Positions 16,163 through 27,530 of a stretch of 64,000 nt of DNA are shown piece after piece. A model generated the notes under the pieces. That model worked only from the letters and a program-made list of their open reading frames with translations, had not been told where the DNA came from and ran no database searches. The position numbers and the translations under genes are program-made. Numbering within the stretch: position 1 is the first letter of the stretch; the number at the start of each line of letters is the position of its first letter. Source of the stretch: Lentibacillus halodurans (lineage in GTDB: Bacteria > Bacillota > Bacilli > Bacillales > Amphibacillaceae); NCBI RefSeq assembly GCF_900112045.1, contig NZ_FOJW01000011.1, forward strand, positions 62,001 through 126,000. Reading direction: 5' to 3'.

Positions 16163-17101
16163 TTACGATAACACATTAAGGACATTTTTAACGGAATCTG
16201 CTGATTTGTCCAATTGTGCTTTTTCATCATCGGTCAGATCAAGCTCGATAATTTCTTCGAGGCCATTTCCACCGATAACAGTTGGCACGCCAAGATAAAT
16301 ATTATTGTAGCCATATTCGCCTTCCAGATACGCGATTGACGGGAGGACGCGACGCTGATCTTTCAGGATTGCTTCTGCCATGACGGTCAAGGAAGCAGCC
16401 GGTGCGTAATAGGCACTGCCATTCCCCAGCAAACCAACTATTTCCCCGCCGCCTTTGCGGGTACGCTCGACTATTTCATCCAGACGGTCTTTGGAAATCA
16501 ATCTTTCAAGCGGAATTCCACCTGCATAGGAATAACGGATTAATGGCACCATGTCATCCCCGTGGCCGCCGAGGACGAATCCTGTAATATCTTTAACGGA
16601 CAAGTTTAATTCCTCTGCAATAAATGTGCGAAACCGTGCTGTATCCAGTACACCGGATTGGCCGATAACACGCTCTTTAGGAAAACCGGATTCCTTAAAT
16701 ACGGTGTAAGTCATGGCATCAACCGGGTTTGTCAATACGACAATGGTTGTATCCGGTGAATATTTGACGATGTCCTGTGTGACGGATTTCATGATTTCAG
16801 CGTTTGTATTGACCAGGTCATCACGGCTCATGCCAGGCTTGCGGGCGACACCGGCTGTAATGATGACGAGATCGGAGTCTTGCGTGTCTTCATAATTGGC
16901 TGTTCCGGTAACATTGGCATCAAATCCTTGAACAGGACTAGCTTCCTTCATATCCAATGCCTTTCCTTTTGTCGGGTCTTCCATGTCCGGGATATCAACA
17001 AGCACGACATCCCCGAGTTCTTTTTGTGCCATCATTAAGGCAGCTGTTGCACCCGTAAAACCGGAGCCGATGACGGATATTTTTTTGCGTTTAATAGCCA
17101 T
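16163..17101 (-). CDS. mdh: Malate dehydrogenase (LDH-like, NAD-dependent)
   Basis: 312 residues. The Rossmann motif [10 protein letters not shown], with VDIP after beta2 (Asp for NAD), the catalytic His in [10 protein letters not shown] and the substrate arginines in [13 protein letters not shown] place it in the LDH-like malate dehydrogenases of Bacillus. It oxidises malate to oxaloacetate in the TCA cycle. It lies 14 bp after icd in the order citZ-icd-mdh, as in B. subtilis. Confidence 0.96.
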   Translation of the reverse strand: MAIKRKKISVIGSGFTGATAALMMAQKELGDVVLVDIPDMEDPTKGKALDMKEASPVQGFDANVTGTANYEDTQDSDLVIITAGVARKPGMSRDDLVNTNAEIMKSVTQDIVKYSPDTTIVVLTNPVDAMTYTVFKESGFPKERVIGQSGVLDTARFRTFIAEELNLSVKDITGFVLGGHGDDMVPLIRYSYAGGIPLERLISKDRLDEIVERTRKGGGEIVGLLGNGSAYYAPAASLTVMAEAILKDQRRVLPSIAYLEGEYGYNNIYLGVPTVIGGNGLEEIIELDLTDDEKAQLDKSADSVKNVLNVLS

Positions 17102-17115
17102 GTAAGTCCCTCCGA

Positions 17116-18387
17116 TTAGTCCATATTTTTAATCAGTTCATCGCCGAATCCGCTTGTTTTCACTTCGGTTGCACCATCCATCATGCGCGCAAAGTCATAT
17201 GTTACCACTTTGGATCCTATCGTTTTATCCATTGCTTTTGTGATCAGGTTTGCTGCTTCTCTCCACTCAAGATGTTCAAGCATCAGGACAGCGGAAAGAA
17301 TGACGGAAGAAGGGTTAACTTTATCCATACCCGCGTATTTAGGAGCTGTACCATGCGTTGCTTCAAAAATAGCATGTCCGGTATCATAGTTAATATTCGC
17401 TCCTGGTGCAATACCGATTCCACCGACTTGTGCAGCCAATGCATCAGAAATATAGTCGCCATTCAAATTCATGGTCGCAACAACATCAAATTCTTTCGGG
17501 CGGGTCAGAATCTGCTGCAGGAAGATATCAGCAATGGCATCTTTGACAAGGATTTTGCCGGCAGCAACTGCTTCATCCTGTGCTTTATTGGCAGCATCTT
17601 TACCATCTTTTTCAACAATCCGGTCATATTCTGCCCATGTGAATACTTTATCACCATATTCTTCTTCGGCAACTTCATATCCCCATGCTTTAAATGACCC
17701 CTCTGTGAATTTCATGATGTTACCTTTATGTACTAAAGTAACACTTTTGCGTCCTTCGTTAAGTGCGTAATCAATAGCCGCTCGTACAAGACGCTTTGTC
17801 CCTTCTTCTGATACGGGCTTCACACCGATTCCGGAAGTTTCAGGGAAACGGATATTGTTGACACCCATTTCATTTTGCAGGAAGTCGATCACTTTTTTCA
17901 CGTCGTCTGAGCCCTTTTGCCATTCGATTCCGGCATAAATATCCTCTGTGTTTTCACGGAAAATCGCCATATCCACATCTTCCGGATTTTTGACCGGTGA
18001 TGGCACGCCACTGAAATAACGGACAGGACGCAGGCAAGTAAATAAGTCCAGTTCCTGGCGCAAAGCAACATTAAGAGAACGGATTCCGCCGCCGATTGGA
18101 GTTGTAAGCGGGCCTTTAATAGCTATTTTATACTCATCAATTGTTTTGAGTGTATCATCCGGAAGCCATTCGCCGGTTTTATCGTACGCTTTCTGTCCCG
18201 CATATACTTCTGTCCATTCAATTTGCTTTTCGCCATTATAAGCTTTTTCAACAGCTGCTTCGATGACTCTCTTTGCTGCCGCCCAAATATCCGGACCGGT
18301 CCCGTCACCTTCAATGAAAGGTACAATTGGACGATTTGGAACGTTCATCCTGCCATTTTCAACTGTGATTTTTTCGCCTTGTGTCAT
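17116..18387 (-). CDS. icd: Isocitrate dehydrogenase (NADP)
   Basis: 423 residues, the length of Bacillus Icd. The substrate Ser region reads [11 protein letters not shown], and the NADP-specific segment [15 protein letters not shown] has the Lys-Tyr pair that distinguishes NADP from NAD enzymes. It converts isocitrate to 2-oxoglutarate. The start follows GGAGGT. A 296-bp gap separates it from citZ, so it may also have its own promoter; a perfect hairpin lies 60-87 bp upstream of the start. Confidence 0.96.
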   Translation of the reverse strand: MTQGEKITVENGRMNVPNRPIVPFIEGDGTGPDIWAAAKRVIEAAVEKAYNGEKQIEWTEVYAGQKAYDKTGEWLPDDTLKTIDEYKIAIKGPLTTPIGGGIRSLNVALRQELDLFTCLRPVRYFSGVPSPVKNPEDVDMAIFRENTEDIYAGIEWQKGSDDVKKVIDFLQNEMGVNNIRFPETSGIGVKPVSEEGTKRLVRAAIDYALNEGRKSVTLVHKGNIMKFTEGSFKAWGYEVAEEEYGDKVFTWAEYDRIVEKDGKDAANKAQDEAVAAGKILVKDAIADIFLQQILTRPKEFDVVATMNLNGDYISDALAAQVGGIGIAPGANINYDTGHAIFEATHGTAPKYAGMDKVNPSSVILSAVLMLEHLEWREAANLITKAMDKTIGSKVVTYDFARMMDGATEVKTSGFGDELIKNMD

Positions 18388-18446
18388 ATAATAAATACCT
18401 CCTAATCATCTTCATACATTATCAGTTTACCATAAAATGAGACTTC

Positions 18447-18474
18447 AATCATTGGGGTTCATCTCCCAATGATT
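18447..18474. promoter_or_regulatory. Perfect inverted repeat in the icd 5' region
   Basis: AATCATTGGG and CCCAATGATT are exact inverted repeats around 8 nt, lying 60-87 bp ahead of the icd start. No T run follows on the minus strand, so it is not a standard terminator of citZ. It could be a transcript stabiliser, a processing point or an operator. Confidence 0.4.
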
Positions 18475-18683
18475 GTTAGTTAAATAAATCGTGCATTTAC
18501 GAAGCAGTTGATTCCCCACTTATCCTTCCTGATTCACCCTAAGTACCGAAAAGGGATTTCATGCGGAGCAATACCCCTGCCACGATAGTTGCAAGCTCTC
18601 TAGAAAGATATTCCAATTAAACCAATGAAAAAAATCAGGATTATTCACGGTTTCTTCCAGATTAAACATTTACGAAAAACGCT

Positions 18684-19796
18684 TTAGCGATTTTCGATAG
18701 CCACATATTCCTGTGTATTAGGTCCGACATATTCAGCACGTGGACGGATTAAGCGATTATTGTCATATTGTTCCAGAATATGTGCAAGCCATCCGGATAC
18801 ACGGCTTATTGCAAAGATTGGTGTGAACAAATCATGATCAATACCCAGGCTGTGGTATACAGAAGCCGAATAAAAGTCCACATTGGCAGGCAGGCCTTTT
18901 TCTTCTTTTATATAATCTTCAATCTTTACAGACATGTTGTACCATTTTGGCTGTCCGGTTATTTTCGTTAATTCTTTTGACATCCGTCTTAAATGTTTGG
19001 CCCTTGGATCACCATTTTCATAAACACGATGTCCCATGCCCATGATTTTTTCTTTGTTGGCTATTTTTTCTTTGATGTATGGAATCGCATTTTCTTCTTC
19101 GCCGATTTCGGTGAGCATTTTCATAACGCGCTCGTTTGCACCGCCATGTAATGGTCCTTTTAAGGCACCGATAGCAGCTGTTATGCCGGAATAAATATCC
19201 GATAATGTAGCAACGCATACACGAGCTGTAAAGGTTGATGCATTCAGCTCATGATCGGCGTGAAGAATAAGCGCCTTGTTGATGGCTTCTTCCTCGACAT
19301 CTTTCGGATCCTCACCATTTAACATGTACAGGAAGTTGGCAGCAAAACTCAAATCTTTCTTCGGTTTAACTGGTTCCTGTCCGTTACGTATACGTGCGAA
19401 AGCCGCTACAATAGTGGCTATTTTAGCCTGGAGGCGGATGGCTTTGCGTTTATTCGCGGCTTCATCCATCACATCTGCTTCTTCATCATATAAACCTAAA
19501 ATGGATACAGCCGACCGCAATGCCGCCATCGGATGTACACTTGACAGATCATATGAGTGTAAATGGTCGATAACTGCATCAGGAATATTCATGTTAACTG
19601 CCAGGTCATCTTTAAACTCATCCAGTTCTGCTTTCGTCGGAAGCTTTAAATTCCATAATAAATAGACAACTTCTTCAAAACTTGAATTCTCTGCCAAGTC
19701 ATCGATTTTATACCCGACATAAGTAAGCTGGTCATCGATTATCGAACTAATGGATGATTGAGTTGCGACAACCCCTTCAAGTCCTTTCGATGTCAT
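18684..19796 (-). CDS. citZ: Citrate synthase
   Basis: 370 residues. Catalytic His in HADHELNASTF, substrate-binding GPLHGGANERV, the second His in MGMGHRVYENGDPR and the Asp in NVDFYSASVYH are all present. It condenses oxaloacetate and acetyl-CoA. It is first of the citZ-icd-mdh cluster, with a readable sigma-A promoter about 110 bp upstream. The start follows AGGAGAGGG. Confidence 0.96.
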   Translation of the reverse strand: MTSKGLEGVVATQSSISSIIDDQLTYVGYKIDDLAENSSFEEVVYLLWNLKLPTKAELDEFKDDLAVNMNIPDAVIDHLHSYDLSSVHPMAALRSAVSILGLYDEEADVMDEAANKRKAIRLQAKIATIVAAFARIRNGQEPVKPKKDLSFAANFLYMLNGEDPKDVEEEAINKALILHADHELNASTFTARVCVATLSDIYSGITAAIGALKGPLHGGANERVMKMLTEIGEEENAIPYIKEKIANKEKIMGMGHRVYENGDPRAKHLRRMSKELTKITGQPKWYNMSVKIEDYIKEEKGLPANVDFYSASVYHSLGIDHDLFTPIFAISRVSGWLAHILEQYDNNRLIRPRAEYVGPNTQEYVAIENR

Positions 19797-19902
19797 AACA
19801 AACCCTCTCCTTTTTCTATGAATTGTTCATTAACTTAGGATAAAGTAATCAGTTATTACATTTGACAATATTCTAACAATAACATTGCCATCCCCATGGA
19901 CA

Positions 19903-19946
19903 ATTATAAAGTATAATTTGCCCAATGTGAATTGAAACCGATTAAA
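19903..19946 (-). promoter_or_regulatory. citZ promoter with palindrome at -10 and a cre-like site
   Basis: Minus strand: -35 TTCACA (19926-19931), 17-bp spacer, -10 TATAAT (19903-19908). An exact dyad AATTATA-AAG-TATAATT (19902-19918) covers the -10. TGAAACCGATTAAA (19933-19946), upstream of the -35, resembles a cre site with one mismatch. In B. subtilis citZ is under CcpC and CcpA; the CcpC box could not be assigned with certainty. The rest of the 19797-20183 gap shows no gene. Confidence 0.55.
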
Positions 19947-20183
19947 TCCAGCAACATTTTTTGCAACGTCAGAAAATTTAAGTCGATGGATGACCTTATA
20001 AGAAAAAACTAAGGCTTTCACTATAATGGACTTGGTGAGAGCCAAGTTTTTCTAACATAATGAAACACGATATTATTTTTTACGCGCTATTATTCCGCAA
20101 ATAACTGTCTTTAGTCTATTTTTCCGGTTTCTATCATATGTAACATAGTACAAGCATCATTTTGATAACCAGGGGGATTCCAA

Positions 20184-21290
20184 TTGTACAGGCAAAAGAT
20201 ATACCAGCTTTTACGATTCTTTTTCGTGATATTATCTGTTATAGTCATATGTTTAACCTTAACATATGCCATTCCGTATATTTATCCATTTCTGCTGGCA
20301 GCATTACTTTCATTGTTTTTGAACCCTGTGGTCACGATATTGGAGAAAACATTCAGAATGCCGCGTGGTTTCGCTGCGTTCATTGCTATGGCGATTACTA
20401 TTTCAGGTGTTATTGGACTGATTATCCTGCTCATTTCCGAGCTGATCCATGGAACGTCTTATTTAGCAGATATCATCCCGGATCATTTCCGTGCATTCGT
20501 TTTTATGATGGAAGAGTTTATTAACGGGCAGCTGCTGCCATTATATCATCATTTTGCTTCCTTTTTTCATACACTGAGTCCTGATCAGCAGGCAAGCATT
20601 AATGAAAGTATCAATCAGTTCATTCATCAGTTTGCAGCATTCGGTACTAATATTCTGAATACGCTTTTGCTGCAAATACCGCGTACATTGTCGCTCGTGC
20701 CTGGTTCCATCACCATTTTTCTATTTACTGTCATGTCAGCTTTTTTTATGACAAAAGATTGGCATATACTTATCACGAATGTAAAGAAAATGATTCCAAA
20801 AAATGTACTTCATACAAGCAGCAGTGTTTGGAATCATTTACAAAAAGCTTTCTCCGGATTTATGAAAGCTCAATTAATTCTTATTTCGGTTACATCCTTG
20901 ACAATATTAGCCGGACTTTTATTGATTCAAGTAGATTTTGCATTAACAATTGCACTATTTGCAGTGTTGGCCGATATGCTTCCCTTCATCGGAACAGGCA
21001 TTATTTTTATTCCTTGGATCATTTATCTATTTTTGTCAGCCGACTATTCCATGACCATTGCTTTAACCATTTTATATATGTTCGTCGTCGTTCAGCGCCA
21101 GTTACTGGAACCGAAAATCGTTTCAGACAGGGTTGGGTTGAATCCGCTCGCAACACTTGCGGCCCTTTTTATTGGTATCCAAATATGGGGAGCCTTTGGA
21201 TTGTTGATCGGACCATTTCTAGTCATACTTGGAAATGCCTTTTATCAAGCAGGGGTCTTCCAGCAAATGGCACGATTTATTAAAGGCTGA
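20184..21290 (+). CDS. ytvI: YtvI, AI-2E family transporter-like sporulation membrane protein
   Basis: 368 residues with about seven to eight membrane segments in the AI-2E transporter (YtvI/YdgG) pattern. An N-terminal pair (FFFVILSVIVICLTLTYAIP; FLLAALLSLFLNPVV), a loop rich in His/Gln, then a hydrophobic C-terminal half with ADMLPFIGTGIIFIPW and EPKIVSDRVGLNPLATLAAL, the family signature. The substrate is unknown; B. subtilis YtvI is annotated as a sporulation integral membrane protein. The start is TTG 20184-20186 after a GGGGGAT site. It is divergent from citZ and ends next to fxsA, which faces it. Confidence 0.88.
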   Translation: MYRQKIYQLLRFFFVILSVIVICLTLTYAIPYIYPFLLAALLSLFLNPVVTILEKTFRMPRGFAAFIAMAITISGVIGLIILLISELIHGTSYLADIIPDHFRAFVFMMEEFINGQLLPLYHHFASFFHTLSPDQQASINESINQFIHQFAAFGTNILNTLLLQIPRTLSLVPGSITIFLFTVMSAFFMTKDWHILITNVKKMIPKNVLHTSSSVWNHLQKAFSGFMKAQLILISVTSLTILAGLLLIQVDFALTIALFAVLADMLPFIGTGIIFIPWIIYLFLSADYSMTIALTILYMFVVVQRQLLEPKIVSDRVGLNPLATLAALFIGIQIWGAFGLLIGPFLVILGNAFYQAGVFQQMARFIKG

Positions 21291-21680
21291 TTACCATCTG
21301 CGGTAAATAATAGTGCTTTTCTCTGCCCATGTTCGTAAAAGCTTCTCCAGCACTCGTTTAAAAGGATTCCGAGTAAACGGAAGCACTAAAGTAAAGCCGG
21401 CTATATCAGTAACAAACCCAGGAGCAAACAGAAGAACGCCGCCAACAAAAATGCAAATACCATCAATGATCGCTTCACCTGGAGGCTGTCCATTGTTTAT
21501 CAAGCTCTGTGCCCTTTTCCATGCTTCGAAACCTTCTTTGCGTGCAAGTGATACACCTGCAACACCGGTTAAAATGATCAATCCAACTACCCACCATGGG
21601 CCAATAATGCCGCCAGCCCAAATGAACACACCTATTTCAATGGCAGGTACAATGATGAAAGCAAGCAGTAACCACCGCAT
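21291..21680 (-). CDS. fxsA: FxsA family membrane protein
   Basis: 129 residues, beginning MRWLLLAFIIVPAIEIGVFI and continuing with GWVVG-like segments and the conserved stretch GGVLLFAPGFVTDIAGF. In E. coli FxsA overproduction relieves exclusion of phage T7 by the F plasmid; its normal role is unknown. The ATG at 21678-21680 was chosen (GGGGGAG six bases upstream) over a TTG one codon earlier. It lies downstream of pyk on the same strand... in reverse order, 89 bp after the pyk stop, convergent with ytvI. Confidence 0.85.
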   Translation of the reverse strand: MRWLLLAFIIVPAIEIGVFIWAGGIIGPWWVVGLIILTGVAGVSLARKEGFEAWKRAQSLINNGQPPGEAIIDGICIFVGGVLLFAPGFVTDIAGFTLVLPFTRNPFKRVLEKLLRTWAEKSTIIYRRW

Positions 21681-21769
21681 CAAATGCTCCCCCTTTTATC
21701 TGATTTGAATTCGGATTTTCCAAAGATCTCATTTTTATTTCCGGTACCTGGCTCCTAAAAAAGCCAAAT

Positions 21770-23530
21770 TTACAGCACTTTGGCATGTCCTTCGTATATG
21801 TCACCTTTTGCCCCATCGATGGTAATATCTGTATCGTCCTGAATTTTGTCAAAAACATCTTTGACACCGACAATAACCGGTATTCCGAGACTCAGTCCGA
21901 CTACTGCCGCATGGGAGGTAAGTCCGCCTTCTTCTGTCACGATGCCAGATGCTTTTTCAACGGCTTCCATCATATCACGGTCCGTACCATAAGTGACCAG
22001 GATATCATTTTCAGCCACTTTTTCAATTGCTTCTTCAGCATTTCTTGCAATGACAGCTTTGCCATAAGCACTCCCGCGGCCTATTCCTTGTCCTTTCGCC
22101 ATCACATCACCGATCACATGAATCTTCATCAAATTGGTTGTACCTCTTTCACCAATCGGAACACCAGCTGTTATAATCACTCTGCTGCCGCGTTCAAAAA
22201 TATTGGTGCTCAGCCCTTGATCTACTGCAATATCTAACATTTCATCCGTAGAACCTGCCTTGCTCCCCACAACAGCATACACACCCCATACGAGTGCCAG
22301 CTGGCGGTTAACACTTTCATTAAACGTTACAGCAATAATAGGTGCTTCCGGACGGTATTTCGAAATCATCCTGGCTGTATGTCCGCTCTCTGTTGGTGTG
22401 ATAATAGCACTGACCGACAGATTCATTGCCGTATGGGTCACTGATTGGCTGATCGCGTCTGTTATCGTCATATCAACAGATTTGGACCGGTTATCCAGAA
22501 TCAGCTTATGATCCAGTCCTGTTTCTGCCTTCAGTGCAATATTACTCATCGTCTGAACTGACTCCACCGGATAATCCCCTGCAGCAGTTTCGCCTGATAG
22601 CATGATCGCATCCGTCCCGTCAAAAATGGCATTGGCCACATCGGATGCTTCAGCTCTCGTTGGTCTTGGGTTGCGCTGCATGGAATCAAGCATTTGGGTT
22701 GCCGTGATGACCGGTTTACCGGCTATGTTACATTTTGTGATCAATTCTTTTTGGACAAGTGGCACATCTTCAGCCGGCGTTTCCACACCTAGATCACCAC
22801 GTGCCACCATTAGCCCGTTACTCACTTCCAGGATCGATTCAATATTATCAATCCCTTCCTGATTTTCGATTTTCGGAATTATTTTTATATGTGTCGCATT
22901 GTTATCTTCAAGCAGTTCCTGTATTTCCAATATATCAGATGGGCGGCGGACAAAGGATGCTGCGATAAAATCAACACCTTGTTCAATACCAAACACAATA
23001 TCCCGCGCATCCTTCTCGGTAATCCCTGGTAAATTTACGCTGACGTTCGGTACGTTGACCCCTTTTTTATTTTTGATCATACCTGAATTTAATGCTTTCG
23101 TTTTCAGTTCTTTATGTTCGTGATCAATATCCAGTACTTCCAATTCAATTAACCCATCATCAAGCAATATTTTAGAACCGGCATGAACATCATCAACCAA
23201 ACCGCTATAGGAAACGGAAAAACGTTCAGCGGTTCCTTCCACTTCACTCATGGTCACATGAACAATACTGTCTTTTACGATTTCCGCTTCACCATGCTTA
23301 AATGTTCCTGTTCTGATTTCAGGTCCTTTCGTATCCAGCAGAATGGCAACGGTTTTTCCAGTTTTAGCTGCCGCTTCCCTGATATTTTGAATCCGTCGTC
23401 CATGTTCCTCATAATCGCCATGAGAAAAATTCAAACGGGCGACATTCATTCCTGCATCCATGAGTTGTGTCAGTCTTTCGATTGATTCCGATGCCGGTCC
23501 AATCGTACATACAATTTTTGTTCTTCGCAT
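21770..23530 (-). CDS. pyk: Pyruvate kinase with C-terminal PEP-utiliser domain
   Basis: 586 residues. The barrel starts [15 protein letters not shown], carries [10 protein letters not shown] and the signature [15 protein letters not shown] (catalytic Lys), then [10 protein letters not shown]. The extra C-terminal domain (about 475-586, [20 protein letters not shown]) is the phosphohistidine-type module seen in Bacillus enzymes. It makes pyruvate and ATP from PEP and ADP. It lies 20 bp after pfkA, forming a pfkA-pyk operon. Confidence 0.97.
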   Translation of the reverse strand: MRRTKIVCTIGPASESIERLTQLMDAGMNVARLNFSHGDYEEHGRRIQNIREAAAKTGKTVAILLDTKGPEIRTGTFKHGEAEIVKDSIVHVTMSEVEGTAERFSVSYSGLVDDVHAGSKILLDDGLIELEVLDIDHEHKELKTKALNSGMIKNKKGVNVPNVSVNLPGITEKDARDIVFGIEQGVDFIAASFVRRPSDILEIQELLEDNNATHIKIIPKIENQEGIDNIESILEVSNGLMVARGDLGVETPAEDVPLVQKELITKCNIAGKPVITATQMLDSMQRNPRPTRAEASDVANAIFDGTDAIMLSGETAAGDYPVESVQTMSNIALKAETGLDHKLILDNRSKSVDMTITDAISQSVTHTAMNLSVSAIITPTESGHTARMISKYRPEAPIIAVTFNESVNRQLALVWGVYAVVGSKAGSTDEMLDIAVDQGLSTNIFERGSRVIITAGVPIGERGTTNLMKIHVIGDVMAKGQGIGRGSAYGKAVIARNAEEAIEKVAENDILVTYGTDRDMMEAVEKASGIVTEEGGLTSHAAVVGLSLGIPVIVGVKDVFDKIQDDTDITIDGAKGDIYEGHAKVL

Positions 23531-23550
23531 TTACAGCGCCTCCTTACAAA

Positions 23551-24519
<969 letters not shown>

Positions 24520-24590
24520 TCATGTCTTTCATTGTCACTACATCCAAGATAATTGTAACCAGCAAAAATATCAATTATTTTAGCTATAAG

Positions 24591-24619
24591 CATGAAAGAG
24601 GCTGACCCGTGTCAACCTC
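24591..24619 (-). terminator. Intrinsic terminator of accD-accA
   Basis: On the minus strand GAGGTTGAC and GTCAGCCTC form a nine-pair stem with a wobble, followed by TTTCATG. It lies just after the accA stop. The short T run makes it moderate. Confidence 0.6.
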
Positions 24620-24631
24620 CTCATAAATAAT

Positions 24632-25588
24632 TTAAACCTGTTGATAGTCTCCAATTTTATTATACTTTTCCCATCTCTTTTCAAGTAATTCATCTGAGGG
24701 TATTGCTATCAGTTCTTGTATCGATTTGGTTAAAACAGCATCAATGTTTTCCGCTTGTTGTTTGGTATCTCGGTGCGCACCGCCTCTTGGCTCTGGAATA
24801 ATATCGTCAATCACATCCAGCTCATTTAAATCATACGATGTAATTTTCATATTTTCTGCTGCCTGTTTTGCAAGGCTGGCGTCTTTCCACAATAATGCTG
24901 CTGCTCCCTCCGGTGAAATAACGGAATAGGTGGAATTCTCCAGCATATGGATACGATCGCCGACACCTAACCCCAGTGCACCGCCGCTTCCGCCTTCACC
25001 AATGACAATACAAATAATCGGTATCCTAAGCCCGGCCATTTCCATCAGGTTCCGGGCAATCGCCTCACTTTGACCACGTTCTTCAGCAGCCTTGCCCGGA
25101 TAAGCGCCTTTCGTATCGATGAAACAGATAACAGGGCGATTAAATTTTTCCGCCTGGCGCATATGCCGCAATGCTTTCCGGTACCCTTCCGGATGCGGCA
25201 TGCCAAAATTGCGGCGGATGTTTTCTTTCGTATCTCTGCCTCGCTGATGGCCAATCACGGTGACAGGAGTATCCTGATAAAGCGCAATTCCGGATACAAT
25301 CGCTTCGTCATCACCATATAAACGATCCCCATGAAATTCAATGAAGTCCGTAAATAATTGTTCGATATAATCCAGTGTTGTCGGGCGATCCTGGTGTCGT
25401 GCCATCTGAACACGCTGCCATGGTTGCAGATTGCCGTATATATCGTTTTCCAGCACTTCCAGCCGTTTTTCGAGTGTGGTGATTTCCTCTGTCAAATCGA
25501 TATCACTATCAGCCGTAAACGATTTTAACTCTGCAATTTTTTCCTTCAGGTTTACAATCGGTTTTTCAAAATCCAACGCATGTTTCAT
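24632..25588 (-). CDS. accA: Acetyl-CoA carboxylase carboxyltransferase, alpha subunit
   Basis: 318 residues of the crotonase-like alpha subunit: [33 protein letters not shown], the [17 protein letters not shown] oxyanion loop and [16 protein letters not shown]. With AccD it moves the carboxyl group from biotin to acetyl-CoA, making malonyl-CoA. It overlaps accD by 4 nt (ATGA), giving coupled synthesis of the two subunits. Confidence 0.96.
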   Translation of the reverse strand: MKHALDFEKPIVNLKEKIAELKSFTADSDIDLTEEITTLEKRLEVLENDIYGNLQPWQRVQMARHQDRPTTLDYIEQLFTDFIEFHGDRLYGDDEAIVSGIALYQDTPVTVIGHQRGRDTKENIRRNFGMPHPEGYRKALRHMRQAEKFNRPVICFIDTKGAYPGKAAEERGQSEAIARNLMEMAGLRIPIICIVIGEGGSGGALGLGVGDRIHMLENSTYSVISPEGAAALLWKDASLAKQAAENMKITSYDLNELDVIDDIIPEPRGGAHRDTKQQAENIDAVLTKSIQELIAIPSDELLEKRWEKYNKIGDYQQV

Positions 25589-26448
25589 GAAGTTTTCCCG
25601 CCTTTCCGGTGCATGGAAAGCAATTTATAAAGAAGAGATTTCATTTCATGGCGATGAACAACTTTGTCAAGTTGTCCATGCTTTAATAAAAATTCTGCAG
25701 TCTGAAAGTCATCCGGCAGTTTTTCATTAATGGTTTGTTCAATAATACGCCGTCCGGCAAAGCCAATCAAAGCTCCGGGTTCTGCTAAATTATAGTCTCC
25801 TATCGATGCAAAACTTGCCGATACCCCGCCTGTCGTCGGATGTGTCATAACGGAAATCATCAACCCGCCAGCTTCAGAAAAACGTTTCACAGCAACAGAT
25901 GTTTTCGCCATTTGCATTAAACTTAAGACACCTTCCTGCATTCTGGCACCACCGGAAGCAGTAAAAATAATGAACGGCAGTGATTGGTCATTGGCCCTCT
26001 CTATCGCACGGGAAATCTTCTCGCCAACAACCGAGCCCATGCTCCCCATCCGGAAACTGGAATCCATGACAGTAAATGCTGTCATTTGTCCGTCAATCGA
26101 GCCTTTCCCGGTCACCACGCTTTCATTCAGACCGGTTTTTTGACGATCTTTCTCTATTTTTTCTTCATAACCTGGAAATTGCAGTGGATTGGTGGTTGTA
26201 AGCTGCTTATCCCATTCCTCAAATGTTTCTTCATCGATTAAACTATGAATCCGTTCCCAGGCTGTCAGAGGATGGTGATAACCACAATTTGGACAAACGT
26301 TAATATTCTTGTTCATTTCTTTTCGATAATAGATTTTATGACAGTTCGTACATTTTTTCATTAGCCCTTCCGGAATCTCAAGTTTACTTTGTTCACCTGG
26401 AATGGTAGCATATTTCTTTTTTTTCTTGCCAAAAAAATCCTTGAGCAA
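25585..26448 (-). CDS. accD: Acetyl-CoA carboxylase carboxyltransferase, beta subunit
   Basis: 287 residues. The N-terminal zinc ribbon has CTNC and, 16 residues on, CPNC. The crotonase domain holds [20 protein letters not shown] and [12 protein letters not shown]. The start is TTG 26446-26448: AAAGGAGG lies eight bases upstream and the protein then begins [16 protein letters not shown], as in B. subtilis AccD. A longer ATG frame from 26481 would put extra residues over the ribosome site. Forms the accD-accA operon; the gntR and malic enzyme genes lie upstream. Confidence 0.95.
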   Translation of the reverse strand: MLKDFFGKKKKKYATIPGEQSKLEIPEGLMKKCTNCHKIYYRKEMNKNINVCPNCGYHHPLTAWERIHSLIDEETFEEWDKQLTTTNPLQFPGYEEKIEKDRQKTGLNESVVTGKGSIDGQMTAFTVMDSSFRMGSMGSVVGEKISRAIERANDQSLPFIIFTASGGARMQEGVLSLMQMAKTSVAVKRFSEAGGLMISVMTHPTTGGVSASFASIGDYNLAEPGALIGFAGRRIIEQTINEKLPDDFQTAEFLLKHGQLDKVVHRHEMKSLLYKLLSMHRKGGKTS

Positions 26449-26673
26449 GGGAAATTCCTCCTTTTGTTCACAACAGGACAAGCAAAACGATTTTATAACT
26501 ATACTGCGTCACCTGTATGAAACACCCGGCTGATTTCTCGTCTATCCAGAAGTTAGATACCCGGTTCAGGGAATTCGGTGAATCAGCGGGTTAGAGACAT
26601 TTAAACTGCAGGTGTCACAAACTGTCAACTGGACTGAATTATTTTTCCGTTGGCAGTCCATAAAGTGAAACAT

Positions 26674-26704
26674 CATTCAGTAGGACGTTCATCCCCACTG
26701 AATG
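26674..26704. repeat. Inverted repeat in the gntR-accD gap
   Basis: CATTCAGT (26674-26681) and ACTGAATG (26697-26704) are exact inverted repeats around 15 nt. A looser pair, CCCGGCTGATT and AATCAGCGGGT, spans about 26524-26593. The 26449-26795 gap holds no gene; it should contain the accD promoter. Confidence 0.4.
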
Positions 26705-26795
26705 TTTATGTTAGTTGAACAGAATCGGACATTTACAGCAGGCAGTTGGTTTCCACAATCTTGTCTAGGTTTTAACTATTTTTAAATGCAGGTGC

Positions 26796-27410
26796 TTACT
26801 GCTTGTTACATGCGGAATAAAACAATTCCTCTATTTTACCATAATTTTTTGTTTGATAAAGCTTTATAAGTTCCAGATAAAATGATTGCTCATACGAAAG
26901 ACTGGAAATCGTATATGAAAATTCATCCATTAACTGCCACACTTTGGCCAACAACAGGTTCTCCGTTTTATAAAATAAGTATTGAAAAAATGCCACGTGT
27001 CTCTCATTATTGCTTAATGTGCTGTCATAAATAATGCCATACAATTGCTCGATATCATCAAGGCGAATATGATCATAGGCAATCCTGGCGGCTTCTTTTT
27101 CGATAATTTTTTTGGCAAATAACAGATCATTTCTTGTGTTTGCCCCTTGAAGGATAAATGACGACAGTACTTCTACTGAGTGATACGGCCGATAATGGCT
27201 TAAAAACGTCCCTTCCCCATGTCTTGTTTCAATCAATCCCAATAATTCCATAGCGCGCAAAGCTTCCCGAATGGAGGATCTCCCTGCCTCCAGGTTTTCG
27301 GAAAGTTCACGCTCAGATGGAAGCTTGTCTCCCGGCTTTAAATCATGATCGTCAATATACTTGCGGAGCTCCTGTAAAACACCCTGATATACCTTTTGCT
27401 TCGGTGACAT
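26796..27410 (-). CDS. GntR-family regulator, FadR/FCD subfamily
   Basis: About 204 residues. The winged HTH (VYQGVLQELRKYIDDHDLKPGDKLPSE, RSSIREALRAMELLGLIETRHGEGTF) is followed by an all-helical effector domain of the FCD type (IIEKEAARIAYDHIRLDDIEQL). Such regulators usually sense organic acids. It lies downstream of a malic enzyme gene on the same strand, and a perfect FadR/PdhR-type operator lies in the malic enzyme promoter, so it probably controls that unit. Start uncertain: ATG 27408-27410, or GTG two codons earlier (27416) closer to AAAAGGAG. Confidence 0.82.
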   Translation of the reverse strand: MSPKQKVYQGVLQELRKYIDDHDLKPGDKLPSERELSENLEAGRSSIREALRAMELLGLIETRHGEGTFLSHYRPYHSVEVLSSFILQGANTRNDLLFAKKIIEKEAARIAYDHIRLDDIEQLYGIIYDSTLSNNERHVAFFQYLFYKTENLLLAKVWQLMDEFSYTISSLSYEQSFYLELIKLYQTKNYGKIEELFYSACNKQ

Positions 27411-27530
27411 GGACACAGCCGGAGTCACTCCTTTTAGAGGTTGTTCAAAAAACGCAGAAAACGTACTCCCTTTAATGAAGAACGTTGGCCAATCGGTCCT
27501 TTTTATCATTTTTGAACAAAATTTACTGGA

